A DNA stretch of 64,000 bases from Calliopum simillimum (Eukaryota; Arthropoda; Insecta; Diptera; Lauxaniidae): the NCBI GenBank assembly GCA_951812925.1, contig OX638371.1, forward strand, positions 112,243,124-112,307,123, read 5' to 3'. The notes below the pieces were generated by a model. The model saw nothing but the letters and a program-made list of their open reading frames with translations. It was not told where the DNA came from and searched no databases. Positions 41,201 to 52,645 of this stretch are shown in pieces. A program made the position numbers and the translations under genes. How positions within the stretch are numbered: the stretch's first letter is position 1; every line of letters begins with the position of its first letter.

Positions 41201-44200
41201 GTATCCCTGCAGGTAGGGGAGTTTCCATTCACGAAATATTCCCTACTTCCAGTGCTCCTTCTCCGGGAGGGAGAGAATGGAACTCCCTTCAGATTTACGA
41301 TAAGGCCCTATATTTCAAGATTTAAGGCTGTGTACTAGATAGTATCGATCCCCATACAAAAAAAAAGTTAGCCATAAACCCATTTTGAAACCTTATCGGT
41401 TTTGAATTTTAAGGAAAAAAAATGTTTTCGACCTCTAAATAAGCTCCTAAATGATTTCTTATTCTAAATAGCTCCGCCATTTGACATCCAATCATCAAGT
41501 ACAATAGTATTTCGTTGTAAATGTCTCAATGTGGGCTTCATTCATAGAAGTAATTCATCTCAAATGTTTTCTTCGGCTAGTTGTATTATTATCTCAGTTT
41601 CTACCACTCTAAGGTGCCCATAAGGCGAATTGAAGCCCATAAAAAATCATAAAATTCATATCGACAAAGTTTACTCAAATTGTTGAAATTGAAGAAGTTA
41701 TAGCGAATCCACGAATTATGAAAAACAGGATGTTTCAAAAACGAAATTTGAATTAAATTGAATGTTTGTAAACAAAAAAACCAAATAAGAACTTTCAATA
41801 TCATCTGTTTTGAAAATTCAACAACGTCCAAAGTTCTCACACCGTCGATTGAAGAAAGTGTAAAAATTTTACACTTTTGCATGATCAGAGGGCGACAATT
41901 TTTAGAAAATTTAAAAAAAAAACACACAAAATTTTGACACCCTTCGCACGGGGCAGAAAAGGTGTAAAATTTTTTGAGAAAAGAAAACGCTATAAGTTAC
42001 AGTGTCTTATGTTGCCGACTTGAGACGAAAAAAAATTTTACAATTTAAGTAAAGTATTTACTCCATTTATCTTACGCTCCCGCCGAAAATAAGTTTATTT
42101 TTAAAAAAGAGTTTAAATTTATTCCTTAATTCAGGTTCCAACTGTAAATCAACAGCAAATTCAAAAACAAACTCAGCAAATCCAAATGCAAGCTCAACCA
42201 CAACTTGTTGCTGCTGCTGCTATAAGAGGTACAATTCGCGCAAAAGTGCCACGTGGTGCAATGGCTGGTACAACAGCACTGATTGCACGTATGCCAGCAC
42301 CACGCGGCGGCATACGAGGTGGCCTCACCCAAGTAGTTGCTGGACAAACTCTGAAGACACCTCGACCACGTTCATCTACATCTGCTGGCGGTTCACCACG
42401 AAGAGGAGGAGCGCGTGGCAGAGGTGGTGCCAATGCTGGAGCCGGCAGAGGTACTATGATTGCAACTGTAAATCCAGGCAACATGCAACAGGGACAACAG
42501 CAACTGATGCAGACTTCAACACCTCAGGGCAAAGTCACAATCTCAAGTTTTAATCAACAGGGACAACAAGTAAAACAAGTTTTTCGTACACAACTAATAG
42601 ATCAACAAGGAGGAATTGGGCAGCAGCAATTCCAGTTGTTGCAATCTGGACCGCGTCAAAGCGGTCAAGGACAACAGATCATTCACGCTCCAGGTATTCA
42701 ACGATTCCGTTCACCACCAGTAGCAACTCAATCACAATCACAGTCACCCACTGGTACAAGTAGTGGCAGTAATTTCGAACAAGACTTGGAAGAAAGCATA
42801 CAAGCTGTTGTTGTTAAAAAAGGAAATGAACCACAAAAACCGGCAACAGTTACACCTGGTGTCGCGGTTGCGCCAAATCAAATGAATACCACTACACTAA
42901 CAACATATTACACAAAGGATAACAGTGACGATGACACTCGCATTGTACGAACTCAAAACGGCACTTGTATGTCACTAGCCGATTATAAAAAGCGCCAACA
43001 GAATCCTGCATCATTGTTGCCTGCAAAGACGTCAGCAATGGTAGTACGCCCCACACTACCTTCTGCAACTGGTGCTTCAAAAATTCAATTGCCGTCAGCT
43101 GGTCTATCTAGCATTTCCACCGTGCCAGTGGCACGTGTTGCACCTCAAAAAGTTGCCACCGCTATCCAACAGCAACCACAATTGGAACCACCTCCACAGG
43201 TGCCCGCTTCTTCGGTACATCGCACGTCGCACAACAACTATGAAATCCAGACTGCACATGTCTTAAATAACCGTAGTGGCCAACAAATGGCTGAAAAAGA
43301 TAGAAATAGCGCAAAGATGCTAGTCATACTTGCTTCTGGGGAACAGCGACTTATCACGTTTACATTGCCACGTGAGTCATGCACTGTTCAAGATTTATTG
43401 GAACAAGTCGGTGTGCCATTTGATAGCACCACCACTATACGTTGCGTTGAAAATCCTGGCGCAAACATTGATTTTGTGGTCACTGTTGGTTTTTCAGTTC
43501 AAGAATCTGCTAGCGAACTGATTTCGCGTGCTGAACAGAGTTTGCAGATGAGTAAACAGGCGGAAAGTGGTGGTAACAATATGGCAGCAACTGCAGCTAC
43601 TACTTCTTCCAATGCCCAATCGGCTGTCACAAATGCGCTACCCGATGTAGGGTCATCCAATGTTACTACATCCTACAGTTCCTTGGCCAGTGCTGCAGCT
43701 GTCGCAGCTGCAGACGAATGCACAAGAAATGCTACAGCGACAGCAGGAAACAGAAACTCGGCATCTGCCATTGCAGCAGCTACTGCTGCCACCGCCGCTG
43801 CAGCCGCCGCATCCGCACAAAATAAATCAGCTGATGAAGTCCCACAAAAGATCATTCAGGGTTACTATGCAATTTGCCAAAGTTGCGGCTTCAGTGGTTA
43901 TGATCACGCTAAATGTGAAAGGTAAGTAAAAAGTTCATGTTTACTCTGGTTTATTTAGGGTCAAACGTATGTCTGTTTTTCTTTTGTTACTATAGATGCA
44001 AACGCGTTTTTCACGAGCCACCTAAACGTGTTCCTTGCGTTAAAGCAACCGGTCAGGGTCCTCCAGGTGTCCCTTGTGGTGAAACAGCTCAGATACTTGT
44101 CAAGGCAACTAATGAGAAACGTCTTAATGAAATAACTGGTCAAGGTCGTGGTTGCAAAGCCAACACTGGGTCCTTCAATGCTAGCACAGGCGGACGTGGA

Positions 44201-47200
44201 CGTGCTGGGACTGCAGGTCGCGGACGTACTAGAAGTGGTCGCCGTGCGGCCGAATCAGAACCTGTAATCCTTACACTAAGCAGTGATGAAGAAGCCGATG
44301 ATGAAAACTCTAATAAAGGTTTACCAAATGTAAGTTATTTGTATGCACATACAATTTTCTCAATGAAAAACGTTCATCCCTAATTTATTATTTTTTATTT
44401 CAAATTTCAGGCTTCGTCTGCTAATTCTTCAAATAACTCTGGAACGTTATCTGTTAATTACAAACCATTCTCATTCGAACCAATAATACAGGAAAAAGAT
44501 GAAACGCCAATCTATGCTGGTAAGTTATGACACTCATCTTTTCTTACTAAATGTGCTAAACTTGTAATCATATGCGGGTAAATATTCCTTAAGTTGTGTG
44601 TTTTAAATACTTCTTTATATTTCTTGTTGTTCCAAACCCTATCCGAGCCTTGCTACCGTTCGAGATTTTGTTTTCCTATCATATCTCATACATATCTGTG
44701 GACTTTTGACAGAACAACCCAACTCGAAATAAGACAATTTTCCAGGATTTTAATCATAAACATAAAACTTTAATACGCTTCTTTTGGTAAAATCGCCATA
44801 TCTCTATGACATTTAGTTTCAGAGATATAGAATCGAAAATCAACTTATCTCGATGTTTTTTTTTTCGAATTGCATTTGTCAAAACATCTTGGGGGTTATC
44901 GTGAATCAAGATTCCCTGGGAATTTTCTTAAACTGCAATAGGGAATGCACGGCAGTCCGAGAAAATTCCCCGGGAATCTTGATTCACGATAACCCTCTTT
45001 ATCTCAAATAGGTTTAAACATTCAAGCATTTGCAACAACAAAAAACTTTTACAAATGCTTTTCACAAAACAACGTAAATCGACATAAGAAAATGGTTTTT
45101 TCTTCACAAAACATCTTAAGTCGAGATAAGATACAGGTTAAATAGCAAAAAAAAATTTGACAAAAGCACTTCTTCAAAATAAGTTACTTTTTCTATGGAA
45201 AGAAGCAGAATTTTTTAAATAAAAAATATATGACAAAAACAGCTTATTTCAATTTTATTAAATACTATTGACCTTAGAACAAAAAAAGTTAATGGAAAAT
45301 ATTTGAGGAGTGATTTTTCAAAAGGGCGTAAAACCACTTCCAACCTCGAACAAACCTAAGAATGCCATCGTCATTACCACGTTAAAATGCATCCTCTAGT
45401 TCAAAATTCATCACAAAAAATGCATTTTTTCAAGGTAAAATCGTGATCAAAAGTCGCATTTCAGAACAAAAGGGCTTATTTCCATATAATTTCATAGAAA
45501 TTTTTAGAGTTTGATACAAAAAGACGTATTTCGAATAGTGGCAAAAACAACTTTTATTTTTTTTTTTTATATGCCCCAGGCTATATAGGTGCTTACATAC
45601 CATGCCTATAGACATCAAAATAAACTTCCAAATGGTGAAATAATAGTGATTTCGAAACAAAAGGGCTTATTTCCAAACGTTTCAGAACAAAAGGGCTTAT
45701 TTCCAAATGTTTTTTACTTTTTGCAATTACTGCACATAGGTTACAACAAAAATGTTAAGGGGATTAGAATCTTTGGTCAACTCACTATAAAACAGGAGAC
45801 ATTAAAAAAAAATATGTTATTGTAAACAGCCCATAAAAGTTTTTTCTCATTACTGAAAATTTGTTTAACATGGTTTTACGCCCTTTTGAAAAATAACTCA
45901 TTTGTTAAGTATTCAGTTACAATAAAAAAACTTTAACATTTGTTCCAATTCATACACAAAAAGAGTTGAGAAGCATCAAAGTAGTTTTTTTGCTCTCCTG
46001 AAAAGTTGGCAAAATCAAGTTAGGTTGTTTTGTCAAAAGTCCACAGATATACATTAGGGATGTTTTAGTGCACGAATTTTGGATTTTGATACTTGACACC
46101 CCTTAATTTTGTAAGGTTGGAAAAAAAATGAGTTAGCAAAAAAAATTTTGGGGATGGGGTGAGGGTAAGGGTTGGCGCATCGAGGTCAAAGATGAGAGAA
46201 AAGGAGAAACAAATTACTTACAGCATTACAGAGGAGCCACCCTAGAGGGTTCAAATGTATGACCGACCCACATTTTTTTTTCTCCCCCAATATTTTTACC
46301 AAATATTTTTTTCTCCGCAACATTTTTTCCCACCATACTTACCCTCTTTCTCTAGCTGTTTAGGGGGCTCCCATACAAAACTGACGTCATAGACATAAAA
46401 AATATGGAAAGGAAATCGTAAAATAGTCCCATAACTGCCCAGGAGTCTCTCCTAGAGGAGTCAAATGTATTACCGACCCCCATTATCCCCCCTCCAAAGT
46501 TTCACAGCTTACCTACCCCCTATTTCCAATCCTTAAGGGGGCTCCTATACAAAGTTACGGTTTTTTTAAAAACTGCCTCCACTGCCCTAATTGGACCATA
46601 ACTGGACCTTGGGTACCCCTAGAAGGGTCAAATGTATGATCGACCCCCATTATTTCTAGGAAAATTTATAAAAAAAAAAAAATTGTATGGTAGCCCCTTT
46701 CAGGGTTGAAAATAGGGGGTAAATATGTGGCGGAAAAATATAGGTCGCGAAAAAATAATGAGGATCGGTCATGCATTTGACCCTTCTATGGGTACCCGTG
46801 GGCCAGTTAGGGCAGTGGGAGCATTTTATATAAAAACAGTAACTTTGTATGGGAGCCCCCTTAAGGATTAGAAATAGGGGGTAGGTATGCTGAGAAAAAA
46901 CTTTAGATGGGGGCTAATAGGGGTCGGTCTTATATTTGACTCCTCTAGGAGTGACTTCTGGGCAGTTATGGGCCTATTTGACGATTTCCTTTCCATATTT
47001 TTCATGTCCATGACATCTATTTTGTATGGGAGTACCCTAAAGAGTCAGAGATAGAGGGTGAGTATGTTAGAAAAAAATGTTGGGGAGAAAAAAATATTAG
47101 GGACCAGTCACACATTAGACCCTTCTAGGGGCACCCAGGAAGTGGTGGGGGTCGATTTCCTAAAAATGTCAATTTCGTATGAGAGCCCCCTTAGGAGTTA

Positions 47201-50200
47201 AAGATAAGTATGCTTGGTAAAAATGTTGGTGGGGGAAAAATAATGTGGTCGGTCATACATTTGATCCCTCTAGAGGTGACCCCTAAACATTTGTAGGGCT
47301 GTATGTAAATTTTTTTTCTTTTTCTCTCACCTTTGACCTCGATACGCCAACCTTTACCCTCACCCCACCCCCAAAATTTTTTTTGCTAACTCATTTTTTT
47401 CCAACTTTACAAAATTGAGGGGTGTCAAGTATCAAAATGTTGTTACAAAGGATCTCCATACATTCTTAAAACACCTCTAATATATATGTCTCACAACTAA
47501 TATAAGCTATTTTGATGAAAATTGGTGAATGGATGGGGAGCACATACACTGGGCGAAAAGAAAGCGAAATCGAAAAAGTGCCACGGCCACTTTTTGGCGT
47601 GTTAAATTATCCAATCGTTAGAAAGTGGGCGTGGCACTTATCTTCGTTTACTTTTTGACCAGTGTATGGTATTTCGGTTCCCCATCTATCCACCAATTTT
47701 AATCAACATAGTTTGTGTAGTTTGTGAGATAAGTTGGAGGTTATCGTGCAATGAAGAACGCACGGCTGTGTGAGAAAAATTCCCCGAGAATATTTATTCA
47801 TGAAATTATTAATCCTTTGTATGGCATTGAAAAAAACATTTTTTGGACCACTCAAAAAACGGCCAAAATGGTATTTTTTCCAGAACTTGGGCAGGTGAAG
47901 TCCGATGTTCAAATATTATATATCGTTGTAAAGGGCTTAGCTAGGCCTACATTTTTTCCTAATGTCTTTTGGACGTCCAAGGTCAAATTCTTGAAACATT
48001 TTCTATGAAACATTTCCATGATAAAATAACATAAATTGTTCAGGGTTTTATGAATTTCAAAAAATTGTTGACCAAGTTTTGATTTTAAGAAATCTTTTTT
48101 ATGTTGGGATTGCATTTAGACTTTGAACTGCTATAAATTCTTTGTTTGTAAACTTAAAAGAGCACTTTGTTGGCAAAATGTAAATATATTTTCGAAGACT
48201 TTAATTTTATGAAAAATCAAAATTTCATTTAGGGGTACTGTCGAATATGACTTTGGACGTCCAAAAGTCATAAGGAAAATATATGGCCTAGCTAAGCCCT
48301 TTACAACGATACATAATTTTTAAACATCGGGTATCAGCTGCCGAAGTTTTAGCTCTAAATCTTAGCATAAATCACATGATTTACCATAGTTAGATTAGAT
48401 TAGTAAACCATATCGTTAAATTCTACCCGTTTCCACCGGCCGAAATATAATTATTTTTGACAGTTAATGTCAGAAGCTTTTTGTTTAATCCCAATTGTCA
48501 AAGTTCAGGGCTGCCATATGGTCGAAAATAGCCAAAATCGGTAGCCTTGCCTTGATATATGCACACATTTAAATTAAATCTCGGCAGAAATAGATTTATT
48601 TTTGTATTGTTAGTTATATGATGAACGCCCAGATTTATAGCCTGATTCCACCGAAGATTAATTTAGTGATATACGGCAATTTTCAGTTTTATTTGACGTT
48701 CAATACATGATAAATGAGGTGAGTTACGGATAAATCACATCAGAAATCTCCGGTGGAAACAGGCTATAAGAGCTATAGAAACTACCTTAAATAACCTCAT
48801 AAATCTGCGGTGGATACATTAAATGTTTTTTAAAACAAAGCAAATTGACGGTAAATTAAATATTAAGAAGAAAGTGAAAATTCACCATAGATTTATGAGG
48901 TGATTTTGCCATAATTCCTTTCATTCACCATGAATTAAACGTCAAATAAATCTAAAAACCGCCATAAATCGCCGGTGGAAACATGTCAAAAATAAATGTT
49001 TATTTTTGGCTCGTTTAAACTGGTAGGATTAAATGACGAGATTTATATATCTAAGCACAGCTAAATGTGAAAACGTAGTATAATAGACTTTTTCCACCGG
49101 AGATTTATTTAATGATTAGCGGCTTTCTTCAGATTTGTTTGGCGTTTAATATATGATGAATGAGGTGAGTTACGGCTAAATCACTTTATCTGACCTGTTT
49201 CATAATCCGCGTGGTTTCATTTACTTTTCACTTCATAGGCTTTTTGGTGACAATTGTGAGTCAGACGATAAAAAGAATAAGAATCTTTTGTGGAGAATTA
49301 CAGATTCTACTTTTTTTTAAATGCAATTCAATGTTTGTAGAACCTAAAATCCTCCACAAAAAAGATTTTGATACTTTTTATCGTGGGACTCATCATTTTC
49401 TTCAAAAAGCCTCTTAAATGAAAAGTAATTTAAACCACATGGATTACGGAACAGGCATGCATAAATCTCAAGTGGAAACAGGCTATTGGGTTATATTGGA
49501 TACGAGTTCGTAGGAAAGTTAAGTCGTACGAACAAAACATGTTCAAATAAATATAATTAATTTTTAATATTCATCTCTTTGTATTAGTCGTGCGACAAAA
49601 ACATATGTGGCATGTTATGGTCTATATGTAAAATTTTATTTTGGCAAGTTGAGTATGATTTTGTTAAATTGCATCACATTACTTTTTACATAAAATTCTT
49701 CATATTATTTTTTTGTCGCAGCCATTTTTTTTAGAAAAAAGATTAATATCTGGCAATGCTCTTCGTAGTGTGGTTTTCAATGTGTATTCACATTTTCTCT
49801 TTCTTTCTCTCCTAACCTCCGCTAGTAGCGCTGATGTGCTTGCCATCCATACTGTGATACGACAGAAGTGAAGTTACAACACCTTTCGTTGCCAAATTCT
49901 AATTGCCTTTTTTTTTTGTTGGCCTTCTTTCTAAAAAATTTATTCATGTCGAAATTCTTGTCATATCCCACTTAACCGAACTAAATTAAGATATAAGAAG
50001 CATAAATAAAATGGAGGCAGAAGGTAAGCTTTTTCTTTTCCAAGTTTAACAGCACTACTGTCAAGCATCAATGTAGATACACAAACACACACAATGCCGC
50101 CGGTGTGAAATAAACGCAAACGGCAGCAAGAAAAAAAAAATCTAGTTCACTTCCAAATCATCAATTTCCATGTTCTTTTTTTTACAGAATTTAAAAGATG

Positions 50201-52586
50201 TGATGTCACTGATCTTTCAGACTCTACTGATCAACTCAGTACTTCATTGCAGTGCAAACTTATTCGCATTGGACAATACAGCTTCGTGCCCAAGGAATAC
50301 GTAAGTACAAATGGTTTGTTTTTATTATTGATTTTCCTAATATATTAATTTACTACGGTATGACACTGTTCCTTAGGTTGTATTTACATCCAAGGGCATT
50401 AAAATAGTTGCTCCTCTCTGCACTGATGAAATGGAATCATTTCCACTACACATCCATAAGCAGGAGGTGGTTAAGATTATTGCACACTTTTCAAGCGATT
50501 CGGATTCCATGCTTTGCTTTTATACATTGCGCACGTGCGCTCAGTATATTAAAACTAGCTTAAACATGAAAGATGAGTTCTCATTACCTACAAACACCAT
50601 GGATGGCGGTAAGAAAAAATCAGAATAAAATATTAAAATAATGACGTATGGACTTAACACATTCTTTCTCTACTTGCAGGCGTTTACTTCGCCCCAAACG
50701 GACCATATCAAATGCGTAAGATAATACTGCAATTTGAGTCTATATCGGAGCAGGCAATGAGTGTTATCAAATCAATTTGGGACTTTTTCGATGAAATCTC
50801 TTTTACGGATGCACAAGACTTGCTTCATCGTGCTGCACACAGTGATCGCCAAAAGGCTTGCAAAACGAATGAGTAAATTCTAAATCTAATGACAATTAAA
50901 AAAATAGTATGTGTATTTACTTTATTACCTCTTTTCTAGTGAGTCTTCATCAACAACCGTACATTTGAATCCTAATGAAATACGTCAACTGCTTATTTAT
51001 CCAACTGGAAAAGGCGGCATATCGATTAATACCGAAGATTATATGTGTCTGGCAACAGATCAGTATCTTAATGACATCATCATTGATTTTTATTTAAAAT
51101 GGGTACACAACAACGTTATACCAGATGCTCAGCGCGAAAAAACATTTATTTTTAGTACATTTTTCTATAAGCGTTTGACTACGCTAACACGGCATACTAA
51201 TGTAGATAAGGAGATAAAGCAAACTGCTGCGCAAAAACGACATGCTCGTGTCCAAAACTGGACAAAAAATGTCAACCTCTTTGACAAGGACTTTATTATT
51301 ATACCCATTAATGAGCAGTCACATTGGTTTTTGGCCATTATCTGCTTTCCAAAGTTAAAGGGTCCTGTAACATTCGACACAAATATTCCAGTGGCGCCTC
51401 AGCAAATTAAAAAACAAAGTAATATAAGTGAAATTATTTAATTTGAAATTTGTTTTCTAAAATTATTTTCACCTTTGCAGAAGGTAAAAAGGTTGCACTT
51501 CAAATAGGCAACACAACAATAACGTCGCTCTCAAAACGTGAGAGCGCAGCTACTGCTTTAGCTGAAATTTGTGGTGTTGGCGATGAAGACAGTGAACGTG
51601 ATGAGGCTGAAGGTGATGACAGTGACTTGGCCTCTGAAGATAGTGATTTCGATAATACCAGTAGTGTTGCTGTTGCTGGTGCTGGTGGTAATGCCAACAA
51701 TAACAACAACAACACTCACGCATCATCACCAAATACTTCATCTCAGTCACAAGCAATTAAACAGCCGCTCATTTTGATATTCGATTCATTGGCTGGAGCT
51801 TCACGCAGTCGTGTCGTTGCTACCTTACGTGATTATCTTACTTGCGAGTACAAGTTAAAAATGCCCGAAGTTAATGGGCCACATACTTTTAATAAGGATA
51901 ACATGCCGGGACATTGTGTTAAAGTGCCACAGCAAAACAATTTCACTGATTGTGGACTATATCTGCTACAGTATGTGGAACAGTTTTTTAAGGACCATAT
52001 TAGAGATTATAGACTGCCTATTAAACAGTTAAACAATTGGTTCGATACCATCACTGTGACTAAAAAACGTGAAGACATCTCAAATTTATTGCAAAGATTA
52101 ATGGATGAAAAGAATGGTCCAAATCAACAATTGATTTTACCGAAAATTCCCTTTCCAACGTTAAACGGACAACTAGTAGAACAAGAGGAGAGTTACAATG
52201 AAGAGCACGTTGAATTTGAGGAGGAAGAAATGGAGGAAGAGACTGTTGAAGAAGTTAGTATAAATTAATTTATAGTTTTTCAGCACATTAAAATAGTGTT
52301 AAAAACTATTCTAAATAAAACAATTTATTTATTGCAGGAAGATGCAGATACCACAATGAATACTACAGGTGAACTGGACGTTGAAAATACATCAGATGAA
52401 CCAAATTGCAAGACAAGTTCCTCAAATACAGCGTCGCTTCCTGTGCTATTGCCGCCAACGCAAGGTCGTAAATTTGTTGTAAAACGGCGAATGCAAATAA
52501 GTGCAAGTAGTAACAACGACAGTTGTAGTGGGCCAACAAACGCTCGTAGTAGCAATCAACTAAAAATAAGAAAAGTTGAGCAGTAA
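36934..52586 (+). CDS. velo: Veloren-like SUMO protease (SENP6/7 type), glutamine-rich
   Basis: Eleven coding exons: 36934-37047, 37228-38253, 42135-43921, 43996-44329, 44411-44519, 50188-50300, 50377-50608, 50680-50872, 50940-51418, 51481-52253, 52338-52586; all phases join, giving about 1802 residues. Residues ~39-380 are more than half glutamine; ~400-500 are RGG-like and Arg/Gly-rich; ~960-1010 hold a Cys cluster (CQSCGFSGYDHAKCERCKRVF) suggesting a zinc-binding module. The C-terminal part is a C48 (Ulp1) peptidase with His in NEQSHWFLAI (~1431), Asp in LIFDSLAGASRS (~1564), Gln and Cys in VPQQNNFTDCGLYLLQ (Cys ~1620). An acidic/Asn-rich insert between His and Asp is typical of the SENP6/7 branch, which trims SUMO chains in the nucleus. 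The donor of exon 1 is uncertain: CAG|GTTCAT at 37048 or GGT|GTTAGT at 37024, both in phase. The architecture matches Drosophila veloren. Confidence 0.9.
38340..38548 (-). repeat. Inverted, diverged copy of the CCTTATCGTAAATAAATATT end
   Basis: As complement, it reads GTGCCTTATCGCAAATAAAT, TCTCGAGAATTTATTC, GCAATCGCAAAAC, AAAATTCGCTGGAAAAAT and CGGCAATAA, matching 39665-39860 and 40322-40500. Confidence 0.7.
38700..39350 (+). repeat. Three tandem ~130-base units with GGGGCGTGGCACCGCC
   Basis: Each unit runs TTAGGGGCGTGGCACCGCCC (or a variant), TTATTCCTTAG-type block, ATACCAAATTTC.T.AAAATC, GCAGTGGCTTAG.CGTGAGAG, CGTTTTTT (near 38945, 39060 and 39190). Other units lie at 2515-2665 and near 63895. 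Confidence 0.7.
39665..41310. mobile_element. Tandemly duplicated element with GGGCCTTATCGTAAAT ends
   Basis: GGGCCTTATCGTAAATAAAT-type starts occur at 39667 and 40325, and the inverted ends TTTACGATAAGGCCC at 41079-41093 and 41295-41309. The first ~650 bases are repeated (39665-40320 and 40322-40880), and the last ~215 bases are repeated (40880-41093 and 41095-41310). Between them are ~52-base units with GCGTTGCCA.ATGTT, AAAATGTCAACG and TTGGAAAAA. Likely one MITE family amplified by internal duplication. Confidence 0.7.
44893..44995. repeat. Near-perfect 103-base hairpin
   Basis: GGGTTATCGTGAATCAAGAT, TCCC.GGGAATTTTCT pair with AGAAAATTCCC.GGGA, ATCTTGATTCACGATAACCC. Another degraded copy is at about 47740-47805. 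Confidence 0.85.
45330..45475. repeat. Dispersed repeat, partner of 1895-2070
   Basis: Shares the block order described at 1895-2070; lies inside the 44693-46049 element. Confidence 0.5.
46052..47482. mobile_element. 1.43-kb foldback element with tandemly repeated arms
   Basis: Ends CATTAGGGATGTTTTA / TAAAACACCTCTAATA and a further ~150 bases (TTGATACTTGACACCCCTTA, ATGAGTTAGCAAAA, GGTTGGCG, GAGGTCAAAG) pair in inverted orientation. Each arm consists of ~190-base units with a TCAAATGTATGACCGACCC motif: left at 46247, 46462 and 46626; right, as complement, at 46768, 46919, 47101 and 47250. The centre is near 46670. The design recalls Drosophila FB elements, whose arms are built of repeats. No coding capacity. 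Confidence 0.8.
47488..47731. mobile_element. 244-base palindromic MITE
   Basis: GTCTCACAAACT-like left end, ATTTTGAT.AAAATTGGTG, GGGGAGC/GGTTCCCC and CACTGGGCGAAAAG pair with the inverted right half. The centre contains TGCCAC and GTGGCA blocks. Confidence 0.7.
47878..48350. mobile_element. ~470-base foldback MITE
   Basis: ATATATCGTTGTAAAGGGCT, TAGCTAGGCC, TCCT..TG.CTTTTGGACG, TCCAAGGTCA in the left arm recur inverted in the right arm (48245-48350). Confidence 0.7.
48637..48768. mobile_element. MITE, GTTTCCACCGAAGATT family, full copy
   Basis: Same ends and interior as 19670-19799; TAGCCTGATTCCACCGAAGA start and CTCCGGTGGAAACAGGCTA end. Confidence 0.8.
49083..49487. mobile_element. MITE, GTTTCCACCG family, interrupted by a second MITE
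   Basis: Left part to about 49194 and right part from 49456 make up one family member. The 260 bases between are a different inverted-repeat element. Confidence 0.75.
49195..49455. mobile_element. Nested MITE, CCTGTTTCATAATCC ends
   Basis: CCTGTTTCATAATCCGCGTG then GTTT pairs with AAACCACATGGATTACGGAA then CAGG. Further inside, TTACTTTTCA, AGGCTTTTTG, GAGTC.GACGATAAAAAG and AATCTTTTGTGGAG pair with the inverted right half. Confidence 0.75.
49840..50023 (+). promoter_or_regulatory. velo: Candidate internal promoter and first exon of a short velo isoform
   Basis: ATG at 50011 opens four codons (MEAE) plus one base, ending at a consensus donor GAAG|GTAAGC (50024). This phase is exactly the one needed by the acceptor of velo exon 6 at 50188. 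The joined protein would start MEAEEFKRCDVTDL and keep the whole protease domain without the glutamine-rich half. The preceding sequence is pyrimidine-rich with no in-frame need for upstream exons. A real promoter here is inference. Confidence 0.5.
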
Positions 52587-52639
52587 CTAAAAGAAACTAA
52601 CTATTTTTAAGTGTTAAACAACATTATGTATAAAAATAG

Positions 52640-52645
52640 AATAAA
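52640..52645 (+). terminator. velo: velo polyadenylation signal AATAAA
   Basis: AATAAA 54 bases after the stop codon; other weaker signals follow. Confidence 0.5.

Larger units (their letters stand above)
38254..42134 (+). other. velo intron 2 (3.9 kb), repeat-rich
   Basis: Holds the repeats at 38340-38548, 38810-39350 and 39665-41310. If the donor at 38254 is ignored, the frame runs nine more codons to a stop at 38280, so intron retention would yield a short glutamine-rich protein. 41320-42130 is AT-rich with nothing recognised. Confidence 0.5.
44693..46049. mobile_element. 1.36-kb element with TATCTGTGGACTTTTGACA ends
   Basis: Starts TATCTGTGGACTTTTGACAG and ends TGTCAAAAGTCCACAGATA, with the match continuing inward (AACAACC.AACT). 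TACA flanks it at 44689-44692 and 46050-46053, a possible 4-base target duplication. The interior has three AAAGGGCTTATTTCCA repeats (45468, 45660, 45690) and a nested hairpin at 44893-44995. An isolated end of the same family lies at 53555-53635. No transposase. Confidence 0.7.
44520..50187 (+). other. velo intron 5 (5.7 kb), mosaic of foldback elements
   Basis: Almost wholly composed of the mobile elements listed for 44693-49487, with a candidate internal promoter and first exon at its 3' end. Confidence 0.6.
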
